Assembly (NCBI GenBank): GCA_021779275.1
Contig: JAJYAX010000032.1
Span: 1-9,530, forward strand
Direction of reading: 5' to 3'
Source: Deltaproteobacteria bacterium
Lineage (GTDB): Bacteria > Desulfobacterota > Desulfobulbia > Desulfobulbales > Desulfocapsaceae
DNA: 9,530 nt
Under the pieces are notes generated by a model. The model worked only from the letters and a program-made list of their open reading frames with translations. It ran no database searches and was not told the origin of the DNA. Made by a program: the position numbers and the translations under genes. Shown in pieces: positions 1 to 6,153 of the stretch. How positions within the stretch are numbered: the stretch's first letter is position 1; every line of letters begins with the position of its first letter.

Positions 1-1
1 C

Positions 2-154
2 CGGCCTCTGCCGGGGTTTCTGTTGCTGGAAGAAGAACAGGAGAGACTTTCTCCCCTGTTCAACGCGATCTTTTCAACCCGGATTAATGGAATAACCATC
101 AACGATATCCTGAACGGCGGGGAGCGGACGTCCCGCCCGGACACTGAAAAATGA
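2..154 (+). CDS. C-terminal end of an unrecognised protein, truncated by the window edge
   Basis: An open frame enters from the left edge and gives 50 residues before a TGA at 152-154. The visible tail is leucine-rich and acidic at first (GFLLLEEEQERLSPLF), then has a likely beta-strand/turn (NGITINDILNGGE) and a polar end. Two things support it as real: its codon third positions are GC-rich like those of the neighbouring genes, and its stop overlaps the next start as ATGA (151-154), the usual sign of translational coupling. I do not recognise the family from this fragment. Because it is coupled to a siroheme-type reductase gene, an accessory or partner role for that enzyme is possible, but this is inference from position only. 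It could also be the end of an unrelated gene in the same operon. Confidence 0.55.
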   Translation, partial: RPLPGFLLLEEEQERLSPLFNAIFSTRINGITINDILNGGERTSRPDTEK

Positions 155-774
155 GCATCACAGACGAAGAAAAAGTCAGCATCACCATCCTGCTGCCCGG
201 GGGACGCCTCCCCGCGAATATTATGGAAACAGCCCTTGGGCTTGCCCGGAAATACCGGCTGGGCCTCTACCTTACCACCCTGCAGAACCTGCGGCTGCTT
301 GATGTCCCCCTCTCCCTGCTGGAGGAGATCAAACGGCCTCTGGCCGATCTGGGGGCGGAGTTCAAGGCCCATGGCAGATTCCCCGTCCCGAGGGTCTGTG
401 TCGGCATCCATCATTGCAAGCTTGGACTCATCGACACCGAGGCCTTAAGCCGCAGGATTCTAGCCCATTTCGCCGGAAAAAAAACGACCAAGGGAAAACT
501 GAAGATCGCCATCGCCGCCTGCGCCATGGGCTGCCCCGGCATCGGCACCTCGGACATCGGCATTGTCGCCACCCGAAAGGGCTACGACATCTTCGCCGGC
601 GGCAAGGGCGGAACCTACCCGAAGATCAGCAGACGGATTCGGCAGGATGTGACGGAAGATGAGGTCATCGAGACCCTGCAGACCCTCATCGACTTCCATG
701 ACCGGAAGACCGTCACCAAACAGCGGATGTATAAGCTGCTGGATGATCCGGAGTTTCCCTTTCCGGCAATCTAG
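151..774 (+). CDS. Small siroheme/4Fe-4S sulfite (or nitrite) reductase-like protein
   Basis: A 207-residue soluble protein with the nitrite/sulfite reductase architecture in minimal form. The N-terminal part (about residues 8-75) resembles the ferredoxin-like half-domain, including the stretch LYLTTLQNLRLLDVP. It is followed by the siroheme/4Fe-4S domain. The cluster ligands are all present as C83-x5-C89 (CVGIHHC) and C124-x3-C128 (CAMGC), the paired pattern that binds a 4Fe-4S cluster bridged to siroheme. Full-size assimilatory enzymes of this superfamily have two such halves and exceed 500 residues. A single half of just over 200 residues matches the low-molecular-weight assimilatory-type sulfite reductases of anaerobic sulfate reducers and methanogens. 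Likely reaction: six-electron reduction of sulfite to sulfide in the cytoplasm; nitrite as substrate cannot be excluded. The ATG at 151 overlaps the upstream stop (ATGA) and has no close Shine-Dalgarno, so translation is probably coupled. The stop is TAG. Confidence 0.87.
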   Translation: MSITDEEKVSITILLPGGRLPANIMETALGLARKYRLGLYLTTLQNLRLLDVPLSLLEEIKRPLADLGAEFKAHGRFPVPRVCVGIHHCKLGLIDTEALSRRILAHFAGKKTTKGKLKIAIAACAMGCPGIGTSDIGIVATRKGYDIFAGGKGGTYPKISRRIRQDVTEDEVIETLQTLIDFHDRKTVTKQRMYKLLDDPEFPFPAI

Positions 775-859
775 CATCCCGGACGGCTACCCGCTTATCC
801 AAAGCAGAAGGGATGATATCGCCTTGACCTGAACCCCGGCCGGAATTGAAGGAGCATTC

Positions 860-3406
860 ATGCGTGAACAAACCCGTGTCAGCCACCCTCTCTACAATCT
901 GCTCCCCACGGAAATCGAGGGCTTCGACGCTCTGGCGGAGTTGGCCTTTGATTTGCGCTGGTCATGGAATCATGCCACCGACGATGTGTGGCGGCAGCTT
1001 GATCCCGAACTCTGGGAAATCACCTATAACCCCTGGGTGGTCCTGCAGACGGTCTCCCGCGACCGTATTGAGCGGGTCCTGGCCGATCCTCTTTTTCGCA
1101 ACAAGGTTGACGGCCTGGTGCAGATCAGGCGGAAATCCGTGGAAGCACCAGCCTGGTTTCAACAGAATCATCCAAAATCTCCGCTGACCTGCTGCGCCTA
1201 TTTCAGCCTGGAATTCATGTTGAGCGAGGCCCTGCCCATCTACTCGGGCGGACTCGGCAATGTGGCAGGCGACCAGCTGAAGGCCGCAAGCGACCTGGGG
1301 ATTCCGGTGATCGGTGTCGGACTCCTGTATCAACAGGGCTATTTTCGCCAGGTCATCGACCAGCACGGCGAGCAAGAGGCGACCTTCCCCTTTAACGACC
1401 CCGGACAGCTGCCGGTCACGCCCCTGCGCCAGGCCGACGGTGAGTGGTTACGGCTGGAGATAGCGCTGCCGGGCTATTCGGTCTGGCTGCGCGCCTGGCA
1501 GGTTCAGGTGGGCAGGGTCAAACTCTATCTGCTGGACAGCAACGACGCGGCCAACTACCCCGCTCATCGCGGGATCACCGGTGAGCTGTACGGCGGCGGG
1601 CCGGAGATGCGTCTGAAGCAGGAACTGATCCTGGGAATCGGCGGCTGGCGGCTGCTGGGCGAGCTGGGTCTCCAGCCGGAGGTCTGTCACCTGAATGAAG
1701 GGCATGCGGCCTTTGCCGTGCTGGAGCGGGCTCACAGTTTCATGTTGGAGAACGATCAGCCCTTCGAGGCGGCGCTGGCCGCCACCCGGGCGGGGAACCT
1801 GTTCACCACCCACACGGCGGTGGAGGCCGGCTTTGACCGCTTTCCCCCGGCCTTGATCGAACGTTACCTCGGCGGCTATGCCGAGCAGAAACTGGGAATT
1901 TCCATCCACGATCTCCTGGCCCTGGGCCGCAGGGACCCCAATGACGCCGAAGAAAACTTCAACATGGCTTATCTGGCCATCCGGGGGAGTGGAGCGGTGA
2001 ACGGCGTCAGCAGGTTGCATGGAGAGGTCAGCCGCAATCTCTTTGCGCCCCTTTTTCCTCACTGGCCGGCGGCCGAGGTCCCCGTCGGATATGTCACCAA
2101 CGGCGTCCATATGCCGACCTGGGAATCGGCTCCTGCCGACGATCTCTGGACCGCGGCCTGCGGCAAGGACCGCTGGCTGGGGACAATGCAGACGCTGAAG
2201 GAGGACATTGCCTCCATCCCGGAGGCCGACCTCTGGCAATTTCGCCTGGCCACCAGTAAAACACTCGTTACCTACGCCCGCGAGCGCCTGTCCCGGCAGC
2301 TTGCCGCCTCCGGTGCGTCGTCCAAAACGGTGGAGCGCGCCAGACATTTTTTTGACCCCAACAGATTGATCCTGGGCTTCGCCCGGCGCTTCGCCGCCTA
2401 CAAAAGACCCAACCTGCTGCTGCATGACCCGGATCGCCTGCTGCGAATGCTCACCAATCCCGAACGGCCGGTGCAGCTGATGATCGCCGGCAAGGCCCAT
2501 CCGGAAGACCGGGCGGGCCAGGCCCTGATTCATGAATGGATACAATTCATCCGCCGGTCGGACGCCCGGGCCCATATCGTCTTTTTAAGCGATTACGACA
2601 TGCTGCTCTCGGAACAGCTGGTGCAGGGGGTCGACGTCTGGATCAATACGCCGCGGCGCCCCTGGGAGGCCTGCGGCACCAGCGGCATGAAGGTGCTGGT
2701 CAACGGCGGCATCAACCTCTCGGAGCTGGACGGCTGGTGGGCCGAGGCCTATAACCCGGAGGTGGGGTGGGCGCTGGGAGATGGTCGGGAGCATGGCGAC
2801 GATCCGGCCTGGGACGCCGTCGAGGCCGAGGCGCTCTACAGCCTGCTGGAGAACGAGGTTATCCCGGAATTCTATACCCGGGATGAAAACGGCATCCCCT
2901 CCGCCTGGGTCAAGCGCATGCGGGCCAGCATGGCCCGGCTCACCCCACGCTTCTCCGCCAACCGTTCGGTCCGCGAATATACAGAGAACTACTACCTGCC
3001 GGCCGCAGCCGCCTATCATTTACGCAGCGCCGGCAGGGGCACAGCCGGCAGACAGCTGGTCGATTGGCGCCAGCGTCTGGAACAGAACTGGCCCGTGCTG
3101 CACTTCGGCGAGGTCAGGGTCGACAGGCGGGACGAGCTGCACCTCTTTCAGGCCCAGGTCTATCTGGGCGACCTCGATCCCGAGGCGGTGGAGGTGGAGA
3201 TCTATGCCGATGGAAGAGACGGCGGCGGACCTCTGCGGCAGCAGATGCAGCACGTGCGCCGACTGGCAGGCTCCGTGGGAGGCTATGCCTACAGCGCGGC
3301 CGTGCCTGCGGACCGTCCGGCGACGGACTATACGGCGCGGGTGATACCCCGATGTCCGGGCCTTGCCATCCCTCTGGAAGCCCCGCGGATACTTTGGCAA
3401 CGATGA
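860..3406 (+). CDS. glgP: Alpha-glucan phosphorylase (GT35, DUF3417-containing short type)
   Basis: An 848-residue PLP-dependent enzyme that releases glucose-1-phosphate from glycogen or maltodextrin ends using phosphate; cytoplasmic. Residues about 14-120 form the DUF3417-type N-terminal region (NLLPTEIEGFDALAELAFDL). The catalytic body follows: the SGGLGNVAGDQLKAASDLG stretch (129-147), HLNEGHAAF (from H277), NGVHMPTW (N414-W421), a phosphate-site RFAAYKRP with K515, and EACGTSGMK (603-611), where K611 should carry PLP. After the core ends near REYTENYYLPAAAAYHL there is a C-terminal beta-rich extension of roughly 120 residues ending in IPLEAPRILWQR, as in full-length members of this family. 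Length is normal and no disruption is seen. The start is set by AAGGAG at 849-854, five bases before the ATG. It lies 85 bp after the reductase gene, so it may be in the same transcript or have its own promoter; I see no clear terminator between them. Other glycogen genes are not in the window. Confidence 0.95.
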   Translation: MREQTRVSHPLYNLLPTEIEGFDALAELAFDLRWSWNHATDDVWRQLDPELWEITYNPWVVLQTVSRDRIERVLADPLFRNKVDGLVQIRRKSVEAPAWFQQNHPKSPLTCCAYFSLEFMLSEALPIYSGGLGNVAGDQLKAASDLGIPVIGVGLLYQQGYFRQVIDQHGEQEATFPFNDPGQLPVTPLRQADGEWLRLEIALPGYSVWLRAWQVQVGRVKLYLLDSNDAANYPAHRGITGELYGGGPEMRLKQELILGIGGWRLLGELGLQPEVCHLNEGHAAFAVLERAHSFMLENDQPFEAALAATRAGNLFTTHTAVEAGFDRFPPALIERYLGGYAEQKLGISIHDLLALGRRDPNDAEENFNMAYLAIRGSGAVNGVSRLHGEVSRNLFAPLFPHWPAAEVPVGYVTNGVHMPTWESAPADDLWTAACGKDRWLGTMQTLKEDIASIPEADLWQFRLATSKTLVTYARERLSRQLAASGASSKTVERARHFFDPNRLILGFARRFAAYKRPNLLLHDPDRLLRMLTNPERPVQLMIAGKAHPEDRAGQALIHEWIQFIRRSDARAHIVFLSDYDMLLSEQLVQGVDVWINTPRRPWEACGTSGMKVLVNGGINLSELDGWWAEAYNPEVGWALGDGREHGDDPAWDAVEAEALYSLLENEVIPEFYTRDENGIPSAWVKRMRASMARLTPRFSANRSVREYTENYYLPAAAAYHLRSAGRGTAGRQLVDWRQRLEQNWPVLHFGEVRVDRRDELHLFQAQVYLGDLDPEAVEVEIYADGRDGGGPLRQQMQHVRRLAGSVGGYAYSAAVPADRPATDYTARVIPRCPGLAIPLEAPRILWQR

Positions 3407-3435
3407 GTCGATAAAAGAGAACAGAGCCACGTTTT

Positions 3436-4089
3436 TTATGACCCGCCGGAAGCTCCCAGACGCCGATGGCGCAGATACTCGATCAGCCCCGGCAACAGCG
3501 AAATGGCAATGATCACCATCACCGTCAGCGTAAAATTGTGCTTGACGACAGGAATATTCCCGAAGAAATACCCTCCCAGCAAAAACGAGCTGACCCAGAG
3601 CAGGGCGCCTGCAATGCTGAAGCAGATAAATTTCAGATAGTTCATTCCGCCAAGTCCGGCGACGAAGGGCGCAAAGGTCCTGACAATGGGCACAAACCGG
3701 GCGATGACGACCGTCTTGCCGCCGTATTTTTCATAGTAGGAATGGGTCTTGTCCAGGTACTGTTTTTTCAGGACCCGGGCATCGTCGGTGAACGGCAATT
3801 TGCGGCCGAGAAGCCTGCCGAACCAGTAGTTGACCTGATCGCCCAGCAGAGGAGCGATGCAGAGAAGCACAAACAGGACCTTGATCCGCAGCCCGCCGCC
3901 CGCCGACAAGGCCCCCGCCGCAAAGAGCAGGGAGTCCCCCGGCAGAAAAGGGGTGACGACGAGACCGGTCTCGCAGAAGACGATCAGAAAGAGGATGGCA
4001 TAGGTCAGGATTCCATACTGCTGAAAGATCTCGACCAGATGCACATCCAGATGCAGAAACAGATCGATAAACGATTTAATAATGTCCAT
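3436..4089 (-). CDS. DedA-family (VTT domain) integral membrane protein
   Basis: A 217-residue polytopic inner-membrane protein of the DedA/SNARE-associated family. Members are linked to lipid carrier or phospholipid scrambling or recycling, membrane-potential maintenance and envelope stress resistance. Family hallmarks are intact: FCETGLVVTPFLPGDSLLF (residues 38-56) with acidic E40 and D52, GDQVNYWFGRLLGRKL (83-98), and ARFVPIVRTFAPFVAGLGGM (130-149) with R131 and R137. The spacing of these four charged residues matches the functionally required E39, D51, R130 and R136 of E. coli YqjA. Hydrophobic segments lie at about 28-48, 52-84, 126-147, 155-178 and 187-202. I chose the ATG at 4089 because the family alignment begins there and a GGGG lies four bases upstream. 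A TTG in frame at 4116 would add nine residues (MYRGLGWGH) with no support. It converges on glgP with 29 bp between stop codons. The exact transported substrate cannot be told from sequence. Confidence 0.93.
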   Translation of the reverse strand: MDIIKSFIDLFLHLDVHLVEIFQQYGILTYAILFLIVFCETGLVVTPFLPGDSLLFAAGALSAGGGLRIKVLFVLLCIAPLLGDQVNYWFGRLLGRKLPFTDDARVLKKQYLDKTHSYYEKYGGKTVVIARFVPIVRTFAPFVAGLGGMNYLKFICFSIAGALLWVSSFLLGGYFFGNIPVVKHNFTLTVMVIIAISLLPGLIEYLRHRRLGASGGS

Positions 4090-4120
4090 GTGTCCCCACC
4101 CCAATCCGCGATACAACTGA

Positions 4121-4166
4121 AAAGAGCCTTCTTCAAGAGAAGAAGTACAATCACCAAAGAGCCTTC
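4121..4166. repeat. 11-bp direct repeat upstream of dedA
   Basis: AAAGAGCCTTC occurs at 4121-4131 and again at 4156-4166, 35 bp start to start and so roughly 3.3 helical turns apart. Both copies lie in the dedA leader, 32 to 77 bp before its start. They could be paired regulator half-sites or a chance or duplicated sequence. No known operator is recognised. Confidence 0.4.
4128..4145. other. Perfect 7-bp hairpin in the dedA leader
   Basis: CTTCTTC (4128-4134) and GAAGAAG (4139-4145) are exact inverted copies separated by a four-base loop. It lies 39-56 bp upstream of the dedA start codon. It is not followed by a T-run on either strand, so it is not an intrinsic terminator. It could be an operator or an mRNA leader structure for dedA. 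The stem is purine-rich on one side and pyrimidine-rich on the other. Confidence 0.4.
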
Positions 4167-4273
4167 GACGCGCCGCACCCTAGCATATCATCTTCATGTT
4201 TTCAACACCATAAGAAGAATCGCCCTGCACCATTACAGTTTTAAAATCTCTTCTGCTATTATGATAATTCGTG

Positions 4274-4302
4274 TTGACATTCTTTCGGAAAGCCATTCAA
4301 AT
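4274..4302 (+). promoter_or_regulatory. Predicted sigma-70-type promoter for the PilZ gene
   Basis: A perfect -35 hexamer TTGACA (4274-4279) is followed by a 17-bp spacer and a -10 TCAAAT (4297-4302), which matches four of six consensus bases. It sits in AT-rich DNA about 92 bp upstream of the PilZ start and points towards it. The spacer contains an 11-base palindrome, CTTTC-G-GAAAG (4282-4292), that could be a repressor site or chance. It may also drive aguA and aguB if the three genes are one transcript. Confidence 0.45.
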
Positions 4303-4394
4303 AACACCGATTAATGACTTGATTATCCTGCATAAGCAGATCTCAGGAAGCCATACGTACATAATAACAACTTTTAACCGATGCCGATCCCCTC

Positions 4395-5087
4395 ATGTCT
4401 GATTCAGCCGTTATCCATCTTCTGCAATCCATTCCCGACAATCAGTCCGTTACAATAACCTTTTTGACAACGGTCGGCAGGACGGTGCATCTTGATTGCA
4501 GGTATAAGGAAGGGATAGTCCCCCCGCGCTTTTTTCTGGTTTTCCCCTCCGGAGTCCTGCCCAAAGAGATCGATATGCCGCAACAATGCCTTATCTCCAT
4601 CCACGGCAACGATGAAGACACGGTTTCGCCCTCCTTTAACGCCAGGATCGAAGAACGCATCAATGATCAGACCCTGGAGCTTACCGCCACAAAGAATGTT
4701 GATCCGACAGCCCTCCGCGACTTCTTTCGGGTCCCCCTGAATACGCCGGTTACACTGCGAGTTGCGGAGGAATCCAGCAAAGATCCTGCGGATCAACGGT
4801 TGGTGAAGGGAGAGACGCTTGATCTCTCAGGCTCTGGGGCCCTGACTCTTTTTAACGAAGAAATCCAGGAGGGGAAGCACCTGCACATAATCCTGGATCT
4901 CCCCGCCCCCCAGGCCTCCGTCTCATGTCAGGGGCACGTCGTCCGAGCCCGAAGAGTCCGGAGGGGGCGATGGCAGATCTCCCTGCGTTTTGATCATATT
5001 ACCAACAAGCTCAGGGACATCATTATCTCAAATTGCCTTTATGCCCAGCGGAAGCAGCTCGAAAAGGGCCTGCGGCCGAACTCCTGA
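4395..5087 (+). CDS. PilZ-domain protein with an N-terminal YcgR-like domain
   Basis: A 230-residue soluble protein with a likely two-domain layout. Residues 1-100 resemble the beta-barrel N-terminal domain seen before PilZ in YcgR-like proteins, including FFLVFPSGVLPKEID (46-60). Residues about 107-215 form a PilZ domain with both c-di-GMP-binding signatures: R108-x3-R112 (RDFFR) and D143-x-S145-x2-G148 (DLSGSG). This suggests it binds cyclic di-GMP and passes the signal to motility, adhesion or exopolysaccharide machinery; the partner is not identifiable from sequence. There is no signal peptide or membrane segment. The ATG at 4395 is the only start available, because an in-frame TAA lies at 4365-4367; it has no obvious Shine-Dalgarno, so initiation may be weak. 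A promoter-like sequence lies upstream. aguA begins 40 bp after its stop on the same strand, making co-transcription plausible. Confidence 0.85.
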   Translation: MSDSAVIHLLQSIPDNQSVTITFLTTVGRTVHLDCRYKEGIVPPRFFLVFPSGVLPKEIDMPQQCLISIHGNDEDTVSPSFNARIEERINDQTLELTATKNVDPTALRDFFRVPLNTPVTLRVAEESSKDPADQRLVKGETLDLSGSGALTLFNEEIQEGKHLHIILDLPAPQASVSCQGHVVRARRVRRGRWQISLRFDHITNKLRDIIISNCLYAQRKQLEKGLRPNS

Positions 5088-5088
5088 C

Positions 5089-5112
5089 AGGCCTGTTTTT
5101 CTGAAAACGCCT
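5089..5112 (+). other. Imperfect hairpin between the PilZ gene and aguA
   Basis: AGGC (5089-5092), a two-base bulge and GTTTT (5095-5099) can pair with AAAAC-GCCT (5104-5112) around the loop TCTG, giving nine base pairs. It starts two bases after the PilZ stop. No T-run follows, so it is unlikely to be a classic intrinsic terminator in the plus direction. It may be an mRNA processing or stability element between the two genes, or chance. Confidence 0.3.
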
Positions 5113-5127
5113 ATCGATAATGGACCT

Positions 5128-6153
5128 ATGAACAGAAGACTCCCCGCGGAATGGGAACCGCAGGACGGCATCCTGCTCGCCTGGCCCCGCCAGGACGGCG
5201 ACTGGCAACCCTACCTTGATGAGGTGGAACCGGTATTCATCGAAATAGCCAAAGAGATCAGCCGGTTTGAGCGGGTCGTGATCATAGCCCCCGATCAGGA
5301 AGCCCTGCGGAAGACCCTCCATGCCAGAGGGGCCGAGATGGACAGGGTCGAGGTCTTCGAGATCCCCAGCAACGACACCTGGAGCCGTGATTTCGGCCCG
5401 ATCACGGTGCTGGAGAACGGAGAGCCCCTGCTGCTGGATTTCGGCTTCAACGGCTGGGGTCTCAAGTTCCCGGCGGACCGGGACAATAGGGCAGGCAGGA
5501 ACCTGCATGGCGCCGGGGCCTTCGGTACGGTCCCGCTCACGACCGTCGGGCTGATTCTTGAGGGAGGAAGCATTGAAAGCGACGGCCGGGGAACGCTTCT
5601 CACCACGGCTGAGTGTCTGCTGGGGCCCAACCGGAATCCCCATCTCTCAAAAAACGATATTGAATCCGCCCTGGCCCGGCATCTCGGAGCCGACCGCATC
5701 CTCTGGCTGCGCCATGGCTACCTTGAGGGGGACGACACCGACTCCCATATCGATACCCTGGCCCGGCTCTGTCCGGACGACACCATCCTCCATGTCTCCT
5801 GTAACGACCGCCAGGACCGGCACTATGGGGCCATCCGGGCGATGACGGCCGAGCTGCAATCGTTCAGGACCCGCGAGAATCTGCCCTACAGGCTGCTGCC
5901 GCTCCCCTGGCCTTCTCCCAGATATGACGAGAACGGGGTTCGTCTCCCGGCGACCTACGCCAATTTCCTGGCGATCAACAGCGCGGTTCTGGTGCCGACC
6001 TACCGTGACGCCAATGACGATACGGCGCTCGCGGCCGTGCAGCAGGCCTTCCCCGGCCGCGTGGTAATAGGCATCCACTGCCTGCCGCTCATCCGGCAGC
6101 ATGGGTCGCTCCACTGCCTCACCATGCAGATTCCCCAAGGAGTATTGGCATGA
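5128..6153 (+). CDS. aguA: Agmatine deiminase
   Basis: A 341-residue cytoplasmic enzyme of the peptidylarginine deiminase/agmatine deiminase family that hydrolyses agmatine to N-carbamoylputrescine and ammonia. The fold motifs appear in order: PAEWEPQDGILLAWP at the N-terminus, NDTWSRDFGP (82-91) with guanidinium-binding D88, LEGGSIE (144-150), and EGDDTDSHID (200-209) with the expected catalytic H207. The C-terminal HGSLHC (325-330) ends in the catalytic thiol C330. The thiol motif reads HGSLHC rather than the GGGxHC of plant and Pseudomonas AguA, so it belongs to a variant branch, and substrate identity rests partly on the adjacent aguB. Length is slightly below the usual 350-380. I chose the ATG at 5128, which gives the family N-terminus MNRRLPAEWEP; the open frame reaches back to 4990 but that part overlaps the PilZ gene out of frame. 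The Shine-Dalgarno is weak. The stop overlaps aguB as ATGA. Confidence 0.92.
   Translation: MNRRLPAEWEPQDGILLAWPRQDGDWQPYLDEVEPVFIEIAKEISRFERVVIIAPDQEALRKTLHARGAEMDRVEVFEIPSNDTWSRDFGPITVLENGEPLLLDFGFNGWGLKFPADRDNRAGRNLHGAGAFGTVPLTTVGLILEGGSIESDGRGTLLTTAECLLGPNRNPHLSKNDIESALARHLGADRILWLRHGYLEGDDTDSHIDTLARLCPDDTILHVSCNDRQDRHYGAIRAMTAELQSFRTRENLPYRLLPLPWPSPRYDENGVRLPATYANFLAINSAVLVPTYRDANDDTALAAVQQAFPGRVVIGIHCLPLIRQHGSLHCLTMQIPQGVLA

Larger units (their letters stand above)
4090..4394. other. AT-rich divergent intergenic region between dedA and the PilZ gene
   Basis: This is the only gap near 300 bp in the window, and it separates divergently transcribed genes. It is clearly more AT-rich than the coding sequence around it, especially from about 4190 to 4380. 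I see a hairpin and a short direct repeat on the dedA side and one good promoter facing the PilZ gene, each listed separately. On the minus strand there is only a loose -10-like CATAAT (complement of 4258-4263) without a convincing -35, so the dedA promoter is not assigned. I found no tRNA-like fold and no supported small reading frame. Confidence 0.7.

Noticed and set aside
1448..2575. 375-codon open frame antisense to glgP
   Set aside because: It lies wholly opposite a clearly conserved enzyme gene. Its translation is rich in Gly, Gln, Pro and Arg with no recognisable domain, as expected from GC-rich codon bias on the opposite strand.
3432..3437. T6 run between glgP and dedA as a terminator for glgP
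   Set aside because: No GC-rich stem precedes it; the bases after the glgP stop do not fold into a hairpin.
3466..4314. 282-codon open frame antisense to dedA and running into the intergenic region
   Set aside because: The translation is a highly charged Lys/Gln/Asp/Arg composition mirroring hydrophobic dedA codons. It has no domain, and the dedA frame is strongly supported.
5116..5121. GATAAT as a -10 box for an aguA promoter
   Set aside because: No acceptable -35 lies 16-18 bp upstream, and the transcript would start at about the aguA start codon.
4990..5127. Upstream extension of aguA by 46 codons
   Set aside because: It overlaps the conserved end of the PilZ gene in another frame, and the family N-terminus starts at the ATG at 5128.
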